The notes: generated by a model not told the origin, from the sequence alone. DNA of 64,000 bases from Closterium sp. NIES-65 (GCA_948144175.1 CANXME010002102.1:310001-374000), one strand, 5' to 3'; shown: positions 1-11,766, counted from the first letter of the stretch. Translations and numbers: made by a program.

Positions 1-988
1 CTGGTAGGTCGACTGCCAACATTGCATGGTCGACTGCGTTCTAGCACAACTTGGTCGACCGCGCTCCACCACTGCAAAGTCGACGGCGTGCCAACGCTTG
101 AGGTTGACAGCATGCCAGCGTAGCTCCTGCAGTACAGCATCACACCAACTTCACAGGTGGTCGAAGATGATTGGCGTGCAGAGCCTTGTCACTTGCACAG
201 CGCACACACCAAGTAAACCTGGCGCTGACGACTGCATCTGATTAGCCACGTCGACCTCGGGATACTACCACCGAGGTCGGACTCGCCAACTTCGCCTGGG
301 CGACCGTCGCACTCCTCCGCAGGACCTCGTCACCCAGGTAACCTGGTCGACCAGGCAACCACGTCGACCAGCTACTCCTGTATGTGCCCGTCGAGCTCCC
401 GAGTCGACAACCACCCCAAGTCGACCTCACCAGGTTGACCACGCCCCTGGTCGACCAGCTCCACGTCGACGTCACTCCTGGTCGACCAGCTCCACGTCGA
501 CCAGCTCCACGTCGACCAGCACTCCTGGTCAACCAGCTCCATGTCGACCAGCACAGTTGTCGCTAACCACGCAAGTCGGCTACCCGAAGTCGGCGTCACC
601 AAGTTGACGCCCTGCCACTCGACGCCCAGCTGCTCGACGTCCTGAGTTGTGGTCGACGTCGGCCCCTCCTCCGTCGACCACCAGGTCAGGTCGGCCACGA
701 GATCAACATCACGCTTTGTTGACCAACCACCATGTCGACTAGCAGGCCTGTTAGCTGACCACCCAAGTCGGCTGCCCCAAGTTGGCGTCACGAAGTCGAC
801 GCCCTCCGCAGGTCAACTTCTCAGGTCGACCTCCCTGAAGTCGGTGCCCGTGCAGTGGTTCCCGTGCAGATCGACTTCCTCGTCAACCAGCTCGCCCACT
901 GCTGTAGGTCGGCTGCTCCCCTCACACCCGACCACGAAGTCGACTCCGCCCAAGCGAGGACCGGGCCAATAGACAACTCCCGTTGACA
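1..988 (-). repeat. Cop-1 3' LTR (cut by window start)
   Basis: Positions 1-545 match 6432-6930 at the other end of Cop-1. Its inner boundary is CGTTGACA at 981-988, next to the polypurine tract. By comparison with the other LTR about 190 bp are missing to the left, giving a full length near 1.2 kb. The palindrome GTCGAC occurs about 21 times here, with a run of short repeats of the type GTCGACCAGCTCCAC at about 430-550. Short open frames here have no recognisable product. Confidence 0.75.
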
Positions 989-1164
989 CTCCCCTGCCGC
1001 AATGACACTTGGGCCCCCAGCCCACAAGGCAGTACTCCTCGTAGAATAGCTCGTAGACGTGCACCCAACACACAGCACGTCGTCCACCGTACCAGGCGTG
1101 CAAGACGGCATGGCACCTGCTGCTGCACGTCGTCATCTTTGTCGCTCACATCGGCCAAGCGCAC

Positions 1165-2510
1165 CTAGCCGATAGCAACGGAGCAACGGTTGAAGGCCGG
1201 ATAGTGCAGCGCCTTCGTCGGGAAGTCGGTTGGCTGCTCGGTGGTCCGGATGTACCTCAGCGAGAACTTCTTGCGCCTCACTATGTGCTGCAGCCAGGCC
1301 TCTCGCCGCTCCATGTGCTTGAGGTTGCTCGTCAACCCCATGCCTTCGGCGACTGTGATGGCCGACTTGTTGTCCATTCGATGGACGGTCGGCTTTCCGG
1401 CATCCAGCTGCCGGAACTCTGCAAGGAGTAAGCAAAGTCGGCGCCCCTCCTTGCCGGCTTCGGTGGCCGCCACTTACTCTGACTCGGTTGACGACAACGT
1501 CACGCACGTGATGCGCTGGCTCGACCAGAAGACTGCGGCCCCTCCGTATACGGACACATAGCCGCCCGTGCTCGTCCTGTTCTTCTTATCACCAGCGCCA
1601 TCGGCGTCCACGTAGCCGACCAGCTCTAGCGACTCAGATCCACCTCCAAAATCCAGGGCGGTCTCACGCGTGTTGGCGAGGTAGGCGAGGCAGCGGTCGA
1701 CCTCACGCCAGTGCTGGTCACTCCTCACCGTGAGGCCGCTCCCCAGCTTGCTGCAGGCAAAGGCGATGTCCGGGCTCGTCGTCGTCGCCGCGAACTGCAG
1801 CGAGCCCACCTTTTGCTGGTACTTCTCCTCCTGTTGCTCCTGTGCCTGTTTCTCGTCGAAGGTGAGCTTGGCGTAGGCGTCGACAGAGACCGGCGTCTTT
1901 GAGGTGCGCCCGGTCTGCTCCTCGTCGATGAAGCGCCTACGCAGCTTGTCGGCGTAACCCTGCTGGTGCAGCCACAGCTTCCTCGCCCGAGGTAGTTCTG
2001 CACGGGCGAGATCTCACGTAGCTCGAAGGCGGACTCCAGCAGCTACTTCAACTCCTTCAGCATCTCGGTGCTGCTGCTAGCGTCAAGCAGGTCGTCGACG
2101 TAGACCAGCACCCAGCAGGCCACTTTGTTGTCGCCGACCTTGAAGTACAGAGCCTCGTCGACCTGGCTCTTCTTCCACCCGGCGCCGACTAGCACATCGC
2201 TAAGCGCGAAGTACCACAGCAGCGGCGACTGCTTCAGCCCGAACACGCTCTTCACAAGCTTGCACACCCGGCCGGTTCCGTCGTTGAAGTAGTCCGGCTG
2301 GTGCATGTACAGCACCCGGTCGAGCTTGCTCTGCAAGAAGGCGTTCTTCATGTAGAGCTGCATCAGGTTGAGGTTGTGGACGGCGACGATGCTGAGGAAG
2401 ATCCTTAACGTGACATAGCTGCCCACCGGCGCAAACGTGAAGCCCTTCACGACCAGCCTCGCCTTCTCGCGCTCGATGGTGTCGTCGACGTGGTACTTCG
2501 TCGTCAGCAC
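1165..2510 (-). pseudogene. Cop-1 reverse transcriptase and RNase H remnant
   Basis: RT lies at 2510-2043 and carries YVDDLL (about 2104-2088), the catalytic box of copia RTs, but the N-terminal RT part is damaged. A frame change at about 2003-1810 separates it from the connection region. RNase H follows at 1809-1165: a VDADGAGD segment, the STESE motif at the end of the first piece, the DNKSA motif, and the C-terminal TDFPTKALHYP motif. In the intact family these copy the RNA into DNA and remove the template. At least two frame interruptions make it non-functional as written. Confidence 0.85.
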
Positions 2511-2521
2511 CTACCGGTTCT

Positions 2522-3607
2522 TCATATGTTCACTCCTGGCGGGCGTTCGACCAGCTCCCAAGTGCCCATGTTGATGTGGCTGCGGATCTCCTCCTCCATG
2601 GCGGCCTTCACCGCCGGGCCGTTCCAGCTCGCCAACGCCTCCTTCACTGTCATCGTCGAGAGGTCCCAACGGTGCTCTGGGTCGGGATGCATGTCGGGGT
2701 CGAGCTCCGGAAACTCCTCATCCTCCTCGGCGTCGTCATACGCCAGGTCGTCGTCGTCCACGTCGTACACCGTGGTGAAGGCAGCGGGGGCGAAGAAGTC
2801 GGGCGGCCTCCGAAGTCGGACTGACTTCCAGGGTTCAGGCCAAACTTCCACCACGTCGCTGTAGGTGGATTTCTCCCCCACGTCGTCCTGCTGCACCTCG
2901 GTCGAATTCCTAGCCGACCTCTCCCCTGTAGTCGGCTCCTCTGCCGACTGCATGGTTGCCGACTGCTTCGTCGTCGGCGTCATCGCTGCCTGCTCCCCTG
3001 GCGTCTGCTCCTCCTCGACCTGCTCCTCCCCTAGCAACGTCGACTGCACTCCCACGTCAACCTGCTGCTCGTTACGTCGGCCACCGGCAATGCCCTTGGT
3101 TGGCAATGAAGACGACGTCTCACTTCTCCCCTCATCGCCGGAGGCCGACATCGGGGTCAGCCCACGCATGTCGGCCACAAAGGGGGTAGGAGGGGCAGGA
3201 GAGAGGAAGGTAGAGGGGACGTCCTCGTCTGAAGGCTCACCGACCTCGGCGAGAATAGGGAGCGATGCCGTTGACGTGTCCGTTGGCGGGGTGGTCGGCG
3301 TCCGTCCCGACGCCGGCCAGAACGTCGACTTCCATACCTCTAGCGACATATCTTAGCAGATCACCACGTCTGACGTGGTAACCACCCGGTTGTCGGCGAT
3401 GTCGAGGAGCTCCCAGCCCTTGCTTTCCGCCGACACACCAATGTGAAGAACCCACTTGGCCTTCGGCTTCAGCTTTTCCACCGCGCTGTTGCTCGGGGAC
3501 AAGGAACTATGCCATGCAGCTCCACACCCGTGCCAGCGACAAGTCAGGCTTCTGCCCGGTGAGCAGCAAGTACGGCATTGTCCTCGGCGGCAGCGTTGAC
3601 CTCTCAA
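2522..3607 (-). pseudogene. Cop-1 integrase C-terminal part and INT-RT linker
   Basis: The 3607-3353 part reads through a typical copia post-integrase segment (KWVLHIGVSAESKGWELLD), which precedes the variable linker. The linker (3349-2522) is acidic and serine/threonine rich and ends in the conserved start of the RT region (VKAAMEEEIRSHINMGTWEL). A stop at 3353-3355 and a frame change near 3500 break it from the integrase core. Confidence 0.75.
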
Positions 3608-4565
3608 GGCAGTTGCAGACCCAAACGGCCTGGCGCAGAGCGAGGTGCCACCAGTGGTGCTGCACGCCCATGTGTAGCAGCATCGTCCGCACCGACTCCA
3701 CCACCGTCCTCATCTCCCGCTCCGCCATGCCGTTCTGCTGCGGGGTGTCCGGGCAAGTAAGGTCGTGGACGATCCCCTTGCCGTCCACGAAGTCGGTGAA
3801 CTTCTTCTCGACGAACTCCCCTCCTCGGTCGGAGTGAAGCATCAACACCGACAGCTTGGTCTGCCTCTCCACCAACACCAGCCACTTCTGGAACTCCAGC
3901 AGCACATCCGACTTCTTGGCGACCGGCCTCACCTACACGAAGCGGGTCTTGCGGTCCTTCAGCAGCAAGAAGTACAAGCTGCGGTCCTTGGCAGCCACGC
4001 GGAACGGCTCGCACAGGTCGATGTGTACGACGGCCAGCACGTCGTCGGCGTCGGAGCCTTGGTCGGGGAAGTTGTGCCGCGCCAGCTTCCCGCCGACGCA
4101 TGAGACACATGGTGAGTCGGTCCCCGTAGTCGACTTGAGGTCCAGCCCAATGGCGACCCTGTGCTTCGCCGAGCTCCGTATGGTGTCCATGCCAACGTGC
4201 GCAAGTCGCGCATGCATCTTGTCTGGCGTTGACTTCGTCTTAGAGACGATCGCCCGCAGGGCCACAACCTCCGTCGTGGGTGACATCGACCTCGTCGAGC
4301 AGGGACGAAGGTTGGTGCTGAGGACATGCCCGTAGTACGTCGCCCGACCGAGCACTTCTCCCGCTGCCGAGACGTGAAGCACCCCGTCGCCGTCCTCCTG
4401 CAGCTTCGCGCCGTGCTCCTTTAGCTGGCCGGACGACAGTAGATTTGCCCGCACACCCGCGACGTACAACACGTCGCGGATGAGCACCTGCTTTCCGGCC
4501 TCCCCTTGCCGAGTGACCGTGCCGCGGCCCTGGACGTCCTGCAGCGCCCCATTGAAGCCGCGCAC
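3507..4565 (-). pseudogene. Cop-1 integrase core
   Basis: The GAG-pre-integrase zinc region is visible (HARLAHVG, then CVSC), then the first catalytic aspartate in HIDLCEPF, the second in LHSDRGGEF and the glutamate in NGMAEREM. These form the DDE triad that joins element DNA to the target. A stop between 3933 and 3932, just after the KDRKTRFV segment, splits the domain, so the piece with the first aspartate is separated from the piece with the other two. Confidence 0.85.
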
Positions 4566-4586
4566 GTGCTTGATGGAGCCGCTCCG

Positions 4587-5669
4587 CTACAGGTCGACGA
4601 AGACTTCCCTTGTTCCCATCAAGTGGTGGGAGCAGCCGCTATCGAGTAGGACCACCGCCGGGTTCGCTTCCACAGCTGCCGCCACCGCCTGGAAGTCCTC
4701 TCCGGCCTCCGGTGCCAGCGAGACGGTCGGCTCTACGACGCCGACCAGTGAGCACGATGCTGTCTTGTCGTCCCGTGCCTTGCCGCCAGCAGAGGAGTTG
4801 GTGTCCTTCGCTGATGTCGACGTCGTCTGCTGCTTCTCCTTGCGTGGCTTGTTTTCTCCTCGACGAGGACGACGATTGCCAGACCTCCCACGGCCTCCCT
4901 TGGCGTCGTCGTCATCGCAGTCACTACGGTTGGGGCACTCCAAGGAGAGGTGGTTGGGGTCACCGCACAGCCAGTACTCCCGACGTCGACCTCCTCCTCC
5001 TCGACTGCTGTTCTTGACCGACTTCTTCTTGTCGACTTCCTTGGCCAGTTTCCAGCCACTGCTACCACCACCGCCAGACTGTCCACGCTGCCCCAGTCGA
5101 CCTCCTTGCTTCGCCGGGACGAGGAAGTTGGCTTGCGCCAAGAGCTCTTGGGACCGCTCAGCCTCCTGCATCGCCTCGTCGTGCGGGATGTACGAGGTCA
5201 AGTTGTCTTCGTTGAGCGTCGTCCTCATGCTCGGCGCCATTAACAGGCGCTTCCAGAGGTTGTAGCTGCTCGAGAGTCCCTGCATGACGTGGGTGACATA
5301 CGACGCCGTCAAGTACTGCGCGCCGGCCATCTTGATGGTGGCGAGAATTCGCCAGGGTCGGTTGTAGTAGTCGGTCGCCGTCTCTTCGTCGCCCATATGC
5401 AGGTGCGTCAGCTGTCCCTCTAGCTGGGCGATGAACAAGTCGTCTGTGAATTGGTAGGTCGACTCGATGAAGTGCCACACCCGGTGGCCGGCGTCAAGGT
5501 ACTCCCTGCACCACTTCAGGGCAATCTGCACGCTCGGGGAGCAGCACCGCGAGATGACCGTGAAGGTCAACAACTGCACGACACGAAACTCCGTGCGCAT
5601 GTCGGGGTGGTGCTCCCCCGGCATCGCCACGGTCACTCGGGCGAAGCCAATCAGCCCGGCCATCTCCAA
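4587..5669 (-). pseudogene. Cop-1 Gag with zinc knuckle and protease active site
   Basis: This 360-codon frame holds the UBN2-like Gag domain (residues about 60-190), a basic glycine-rich stretch, a zinc knuckle and, near the C-terminus, the aspartic protease motif LLDSGCSHHLMG. The knuckle reads YWLCGDPNHLSLEC: the first cysteine of the CX2CX4HX4C pattern is tyrosine. Gag packages element RNA and the protease cuts the polyprotein. A stop after VDL separates the protease from the following frame. Confidence 0.85.
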
Positions 5670-5690
5670 CTGGGGCTCGATGGCTTCCTT

Positions 5691-6188
5691 CTAGGTGAGT
5701 ATGTCTGGTCGACCAACGAGCGGCGGGATGACCAAGATCCTGTCCAGCGTAGCCTTGAAGTAGCCGTAGCTCGGTACAATCCCGCCCGCCGTCACCTGGG
5801 TCGCTGACATCGGCGACAATCCGCTTCGTCGACCTCCGACGTCGCCCTGCGAGGGGCTTGCAGCCGCCGACGACTGCATCCCTTGTGCATGAACGCTATC
5901 GACTTCATCTGCGTGAATCACACCATGCTACCTCGACGTGCCTCCCGCACTACTGCCGACTTAACCTCCACCGGCGTTGACGCCTACGTCGTCGCCGCCT
6001 TCGTTGGTCATTGGTCGAGGAGAGGCAGGTCGAGAAGGGTGCTCCGTTGCCCACATGGTGCGGAGTCCAGCCTCGACGACCGCCCACGGCAGGTCGCCAT
6101 ATTCGTTGGCCTCGTGCCTTCTCCTCTCGTTCTCCAGCCGTGCCTCCAGGGTGTCCACCACCCCTGCGTCACCTACGGCTCCTACCAT
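5691..6188 (-). pseudogene. Cop-1 Gag N-terminal remnant
   Basis: The 5921-5691 frame ends in a segment (YFKATLDRILVIPPLVGR) that leads after one stop into the main Gag frame, so the stop at 5691-5693 is a nonsense mutation. A further frame at 6188-5961, starting MVGAVGDAGVVD with a charged ARLENERRRHEANEY segment, may be the original Gag start. The second join is less certain. Confidence 0.5.
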
Positions 6189-6238
6189 AGTGACTGCCGC
6201 ACAGCAGCCGGCCTACAACCACGAATTAGGTAAACGAT

Positions 6239-6936
6239 GTCAACGTCGACTTGACGGAAGGGTAAGTCGTGTGCCGTCCACGCTCACCGCACCGTGCGGA
6301 AATAACTACTACAACGGGAGCTAGACTAGGGGCTAGGCATGGATGCTCGTGTGATCTCTGCGTTCGTTCGTCCTTAGTTGGCAACAATGGTCCAAAGAAG
6401 TTGGCATGGCAAGACTACATCAAAGCTAGCATTCAGGTCAGTCGACTGCCAACACAGCATGTTCGACTACGTTCCAGCACAACTTGGTCGACCGCCCTCC
6501 TGCAGTGCAAAGTCAACGGCGTGTCAACACTTCAGGTCGACGGCATGCCAGCGTAGCTCTTGCAGTACAGCATCACACCAACTTCACACGTGCTCGCAGA
6601 TAATTGGCGTGCTGAGCCTTGTCACCTGCACAGTGCATACACCAAGTATACCTGGCGCTGACGACTGCATCTGATCAGCCACGTCGACCTCGGGATACCA
6701 CCACCGAGGTCGGACTCGCCAACTTCGCCTGGGCGACCATCGCAATCTCCGCAGGACCTCGTCACCCAGGTAACCTGGTCGACCGGGCAACCATGTCGAC
6801 CAGCTGCTCCTGTATGTGCCCGTCGATCTCCCAAGTCGACCTCATCAGGTCGACCACGCCCCTAGTCGACCAACTCCAGGTCGACGTCACTCCTGGTCGA
6901 CCAGCTCCACGTCGACCAGCACTCCTGTATGTGCCC
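6239..6936 (-). repeat. Cop-1 5' LTR, truncated
   Basis: The inner edge is TGTCAACG at 6239-6246, the inverted match of the outer-LTR end at 981-988. From 6432 on it parallels positions 1-545 with scattered differences. It stops at about 6932-6937, where the sequence changes to a different LTR. About 450 bp present at the left copy are missing. Confidence 0.75.
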
Positions 6937-7360
6937 ATCCAGCCAAATGCTGGTTCCGCTGGTTTCCCCTGGCCCTGTAGCAAGCAGATACAGACAAACA
7001 ACATCCAACCTTCACCTAAATTGTACCTATATAGTGCCTTTCCTGCTACACTATAGTCAACCAAACAAAACAGTACAATTACAAGTTGGATAGAACTGAA
7101 TCTGCGCAATCAATTCAACCGAACCGCAAAGCTTCCATCTTGGGTTCCTTTGCGAGCTCGTCCTTTCTGCTTGCACTGTTCGTAGCGCGTACAATGTTGT
7201 GCCGAAGCGCACATTGTGCGAGTACCTGCAAATGCTTCAAGCGAAAATTGCGAAAGCAAACAAACACACGAACATACCATTCACACCCAAATGCATTCGC
7301 ACACGCATACTCGTACAAACAGACGGCAGGATGTCGTGCAATGTGAATTTGCACCCAACA
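6937..7360 (-). repeat. Fragment of the 1093-bp LTR (first ~424 bp)
   Basis: Read on the minus strand it begins TGTTGGGTGCAAATTCAC at 7360 and follows the start of the LTR shared by Cop-7, Cop-8 and Cop-9 for about 424 bp, then stops inside the repeat. The other ~670 bp are missing, and no partner LTR or internal sequence lies next to it. Confidence 0.85.
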
Positions 7361-7795
7361 AGGCCTACTCGCGAAAGTAAAATATACTTTCATCACGCTT
7401 CTGGAAGCAACGGTAGAGGTCGTTCATGTCGGCGAGGATGTCGGCGAGAAAGACAGGCAAAACTGGAACTTGTAGCACGTAACAATCTCGTACGCCTTGT
7501 GCTGTTCTCCCAGAGCAGAACGATGCACACGCCCAGGATCTTGCACAGCCGATGCACTGCATTCCCTTGTAACAGCCACCGAACTATGTGGATTCCCTGG
7601 ATTTCAAGGTTCGTGTTGTAGATCACTCCCAGCAGGTACTTCAAGCGTTGACTCTAGACGTACGACTTCCCGAGCTCTGCCGCAACGGTGCGCACCACCT
7701 TGTCCACCATGTCCAGGTCCAAATTCGGCGTCGTAGCATCCTTCACATCCAGAGCCTCCCTGTAGGACGCAGGGGGCATAACACAAGATGTGTGA
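7361..7795 (-). pseudogene. hAT-like / C17orf113-like protein remnant, C-terminal part
   Basis: Minus-strand reading gives DVKDATTPNLDLDMVDKVVR, then a frame with YLLGVIYNTNLEIQGIHIVRWLLQGNAVHRL, then, after one more frame change, VLPVFLADILADMNDLYRCFQKRD. The VRWLLQGNAV..L and ADILADMNDLYRCFQ segments resemble those of zinc-finger proteins derived from hAT transposases. A splice-acceptor-like CTACAG at about 7762-7767 precedes the first coding piece. Internal frame changes suggest either introns or decay. It pairs with 13594-14217 on the other side of Cop-2. Confidence 0.45.
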
Positions 7796-7835
7796 GTAAA
7801 TCTAGTGACATGTGTTGCGCATCTTCACACCTTGT

Positions 7836-8104
7836 AACCAAAAAATCAAAAGTTTACGAACTTCTAACGTTCGTAACTTTCTTGTTCGTGCTCCGATTGA
7901 AGCGATACTTGGTTCGTCGGAAAGCTCTTGATCAGAGGAGTCACTTCAGATATCTGCTCAAACCAAAATAACATTCACAAACACTCAGAAAAACCAAACC
8001 ACATCAAACACAAATTCTTGCACACGTTCACACCACACATGCAACGCACGAACATGTGATGGGAGGCAGACATATATGAATGCAAATGATAGCATTACAT
8101 AACA
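7836..8104 (-). repeat. Cop-2 3' LTR, truncated
   Basis: It matches the first ~269 bp (minus-strand sense) of the LTR at 12735-13593, including the GTTCGTAACTTTCTTG region, with scattered differences. The left ~590 bp are absent. It starts TGTTATG at 8104, directly after the polypurine tract. Confidence 0.8.
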
Positions 8105-8299
8105 AACTCCCCCTCTGGCTGCCTACCATCATCCCACATGCCATAGCTCAATCATGCACCCTCAATGCACACTCATCCCAGCAAGCTTGATGCCCTTCCA
8201 ATGCTCAGAATCTGCCAGGCGCTTGGTGAGAATGTCAGCCGCCTGCTGATGGGTCTTCACAGTTTCCAGCTGCACCTCCTTGTCCAGGAGCCTCCTCAC
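8105..8299 (-). other. Cop-2 3' untranslated region with polypurine tract
   Basis: This lies between the end of the Cop-2 frame and the LTR. The minus strand shows AGAGGGGGAGTT at 8105-8116, the expected plus-strand DNA primer site. The coding trace (HQQAADILTKRLADSEHW-type C-terminus) continues into about 8200-8290 past the stop at 8300, so the RNase H tail is partly here. Confidence 0.6.
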
Positions 8300-10663
8300 C
8301 TAGTGCCACTTGGGCCTGATGTGATTTGTTAGCCAATGAAGGCAAGCATTCTTGGCTAACTTCACTGCCGACTCATTATCACAGAACATCACAATCGGCT
8401 CCTTCTGGCACACTCCGATCTCCAACAAACGCCTCAGCCACACCACCTCCTTTGCCCCATGATGCAGGGCCATGTACTCTGTCTCACACAAGGACTGCCC
8501 CACCTCGTTCTGCTTCTTGCTGCGCCAGCTCACTGCACCACCTCCAAACAGGCACACATAGCCTCCAAATCTGATGTCATCCGCTTTCACAGGGTTGAAG
8601 CTAGCGTCAGTGTAGCAGGTCAGGAGCATCTCCCCCTTGCTCAAATCATAAGCACCCCGCTGCTGCCTTTGCCTCACAGCACTGTACTCCAAACCCACAC
8701 ATGCTGTAGCGCTCACATAGCGGACCAACCTCTTGGCGTGCTAAACCCTGGCAATGTCAGGCCGCGTGTAGTTAGCCGCATACTTGAGTGCCCCCACCAT
8801 GGAATGAAACAGTTTCCTGGCACTCTCGCCCACCACCTCATCATCAGCACAAGGGTCAACAGTGAACCCCGAAGGCAGTGGGGTGGCTGGCTTTCCTCCA
8901 TCTTGCAGCCCATACTTTTCAGCCAGCCCCTCACAATACTTCCTCTGGTGCAACCTCAACACTCCCTTGTCAAGGTCCCTCTCCACATGCATCTCCAGGT
9001 AGTACTTCACATCTCCCATCTTGGAACCCTTAAACTGCATCTCCAGCATCTCCTCCACTCGCTCAATCATTGCAGAGGACTCAGAGAAGAGCAGGATGTC
9101 GTCCACATACACCACGAGCATGAGGAAGTGCTCCTTCTCTTGCAGTAGGAACAAGCTGTGGTCGCACTTAGTCTTCTTGAACCCCCCAGCCAGCAGTGTC
9201 TCATCTAGCTTGTGGTACCATGCACAAGGAGCCTGCTTCAGGCCATAGATGGCCTTCTTCAGCCTGCACACCCTGCCGCTCCCATCATCCAATCCCTTAG
9301 GCTGTAGCATGTACAGCTCCTCCAGAATTATCCCATTGAGGAAGGCGGTGGTAATGTCCATCTGCTTCACCCGCCATCCACGGTTTGCTGCCATTGCCAA
9401 TGACACCAGCAATGTTGTGCCTTTCCCCACAGGAGCAAAAATATTGTCAAGGTCCTTCCCCTTTGTCTGCTGAAACCCCTTAGCCACAAGCCTTGACTTG
9501 TAGTGGGTGAGCGCCCCATCAGGTCCGTACTTATGCCTGAAGATCAAATTGGAAGAGATGGCCTTCTTCCTAGGAGGCAGCTCACACAGCTCCCACGTCT
9601 CATTCTCCAGCAGAGAGTCATACTCCTCCTTCACACTCTGCTTCCACTTTTCAGCATCGGGCCCGCTCAATGCCTCAGCTAGCGTCTTGGGCTCAGGGAC
9701 GGCTGCCCAGTAGCACTGTGCTATCTCTTCCTCATCACACTGCTCAGCCACACTCCCAGCCCTTACCACCTTTGGCTTGCCAAAGCTCGGATAGATCAGC
9801 CGGTTAGGAGGGCGCAAATCTCTCATAGGACGGTCAACCGAACGTGCGGCACCTTGTGGAGCACCTTGCTGCTGCTGCTGCTCCTCCACCTCAGGTTCTC
9901 CCCCATCCTCAGTCACCCCAGAGATCCCATCCTCTGAGACAGTGACCTGCACTTGCCTCGAAGGCCGCTGCACCTCATCAGCCTCAATGATTAGTGGTGT
10001 AGTAGGAAGCTTCTGCTGCTGCTGCTTCCAATCCTTGTAGTATAAGGACTCGAGGAACTTCACATCCCTCGACACAGTCAGCTGCTGGCTGGTCAAGTCC
10101 CATATCAACCAGCCCTTGTGATCCTTAGCAAGCCCCAAGTGCACACCCCATCTCCCAGAAGCCTCCAGTTTTCCCCTCTTCTCCTTCGGCACATGAAATA
10201 CCACCATGCAGCCGTAGGCTCTCAGCATGTTGACTGCTGGTGCACTCCCATACCACTTGGTGTAGGGGACCCACTGCTTGTCCCCCACAGTCGCCAACAC
10301 CCGGTTCTTCACAAGAGCGACCTGCCGCAGTGCAATCACCCAAGACGGATCCGGCAGCCCTGCATGCCCAAGAAGAGTGCGAGCACCTTCCTGCAGGGTC
10401 CAGTTGAACCGCTCAGCCACGCCGTTCTGCTGAGGGATGTAGGGCACCGTGAGCTGATGCTGGATCCCCTTCTTCTTCAGCATCGCCGCAAAATCAGCGC
10501 CAATGAATTCTCCCCCGTTGTCAGTGCGGATCACCTTCACCTTGTGTCCGCTCTCCCTTTGAGCTCTCGGCATCCACTCCTTAAGAACAGCCGCTGCCAC
10601 CTCCCCCTTAGTCTTCAGAGGGCAGACCCACACCGCACGCGTGTGGTCGTCCACAATGGTCAA
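8300..10663 (-). pseudogene. Cop-2 integrase, RT and RNase H (Pol)
   Basis: The 640-codon frame 10663-8741 starts inside the integrase (MTIVDDHTRAVWV), with RTDNGGEF and NGVAERFN supplying the second catalytic aspartate and the glutamate. After an acidic glutamine-rich linker comes RT (QMDITTAFLNG, YVDDILLFSES near 9110-9080). A stop at 8741-8743 splits RT/RNase H; the second frame, 8728-8300, carries the RNase H motifs TDASF, CETEYMAL and CDNESAV. Apart from that stop the frame is well kept. The integrase's first aspartate is out of frame upstream. Confidence 0.9.
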
Positions 10664-11715
10664 GAAGTAGCGGCTGAGAGAGAAAGGGCCCTTGTGGGGC
10701 CCACCACATCCATGTGCACAAGTGCGAGTGGTGCCTTGGCTGGTCCTGTGCTGCTGCTAAAGGGAAATATCGTGAATTTGGTCTCAAGGCATGTAGGGCA
10801 GCTCTGCCCCTTTCACCTCTAACCCCTTCAAACACCCATCCTTCACCAACTTCTGCAGCATTGGAAAGTTCACACGACACATCCTTTTGAGCCATGTCTC
10901 CCAATCGGCTTCACCACTCCCACGCGAAGCCTTTGCCCATGCGGCTGTTGCATCCACACCAGCAAGCACCTCACCATGTGGCTGCTGTGGCTGCTGCACC
11001 TTCTTGACTGCATCCAGGGCCCCAGCAGTTGGTGCAGTCTCCTCCCCTCCCTCAGTTGCTTTAGCAGTTGCCGCTGCCACTGCCGGTGCTGGTGGTTTCC
11101 TATCCAAGGAATGATGGGCAGCTGCCAGAGGTCCTTGATGCAGCTGCTCTTCTCCTCCAAATCCCACAACAGCAACTTCCCAAGCTTTGCACGACAGCTG
11201 GTTGGGCCGAAGGTCACTTTGGCCTTGCTTTTCTGCAGCCGGTGCACAGAGAGGAGGTTAGCGGACAAACCTTCAACCAACAGCACATTCCCCAGCCCCA
11301 CAAGCCCCCCATTGGCTCCCATTACTTTGGAATTCCCAACACCAATCACAGGGAGCAAAGCACCTGAAGCGGCAGCCACAAACTTTATTTTCCCAGGGGG
11401 TTTTACCTCGTCAAGCAAATCTGCCAGTGGGGTCATGTGACTTGTACAACCTGAATCGATCACCCAGTGAGTGAGGGGGTGCATCAGAACCTTCCCAACC
11501 GAACCCACATCATCCTCACTCTCTTTCACATCTTCAACTATGAGGAACATCCCGGGGTCGGCTTTACCTTGTGCACCTGAACCTTGTACAGCGCCACCTC
11601 GTGCGCGTTCACCACTTGGCGGCTTCATGTCTGGAGGCGCCCATCCCTCAGGACGGCTGAAACACTTGAACCATGGGTGTCCAACCTTCTTGCAGTACCA
11701 GCACGCACCCTCCAT
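10664..11715 (-). pseudogene. Cop-2 zinc knuckle, protease and pre-integrase region
   Basis: The 11715-10870 frame opens with a canonical CX2CX4HX4C knuckle (CWYCKKVGHPWFKC), followed by the protease motif WVIDSGCTSHMTPL. A frameshift near 11100 moves the reading to a second frame ending at 10784, where the pre-integrase helix is recognisable (FPMLQKLVKDGCLKGLEVKG) but its HX4H zinc ligands are lost. The first integrase aspartate (VHMDVVGP) lies at about 10725-10700 in yet another frame. Two frameshifts therefore inactivate integrase. Confidence 0.8.
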
Positions 11716-11766
11716 TCGGGTGCTCCCCCTGCCACCAGAGCTTCCATGCCCCTCATTATAGTCACC

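Larger units (their letters stand above)
1..6936 (-). mobile_element. Cop-1: decayed Ty1/copia element, truncated at both ends
   Basis: On the minus strand the order is LTR (6239-6936), Gag, protease, integrase, linker, RT, RNase H, LTR (1-988), which is the copia order. The LTRs end in the inverted repeat TGTCAACG/CGTTGACA. The left LTR runs off the window; the right one is replaced at about 6932-6937 by an unrelated LTR fragment, so no target-site duplication can be read. The coding region is broken by several stops and frameshifts, so it is a dead copy. A polypurine tract (GGCAGGGGAG on the minus strand, 989-998) adjoins the left LTR. I found no tRNA-Met-type primer site beside the right LTR, unlike the other elements here. 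Confidence 0.85.

Noticed and set aside
2865-3356. 163-codon plus-strand frame in Cop-1
   Set aside because: Opposite the acidic integrase-RT linker; serine/valine rich with no homology evident.
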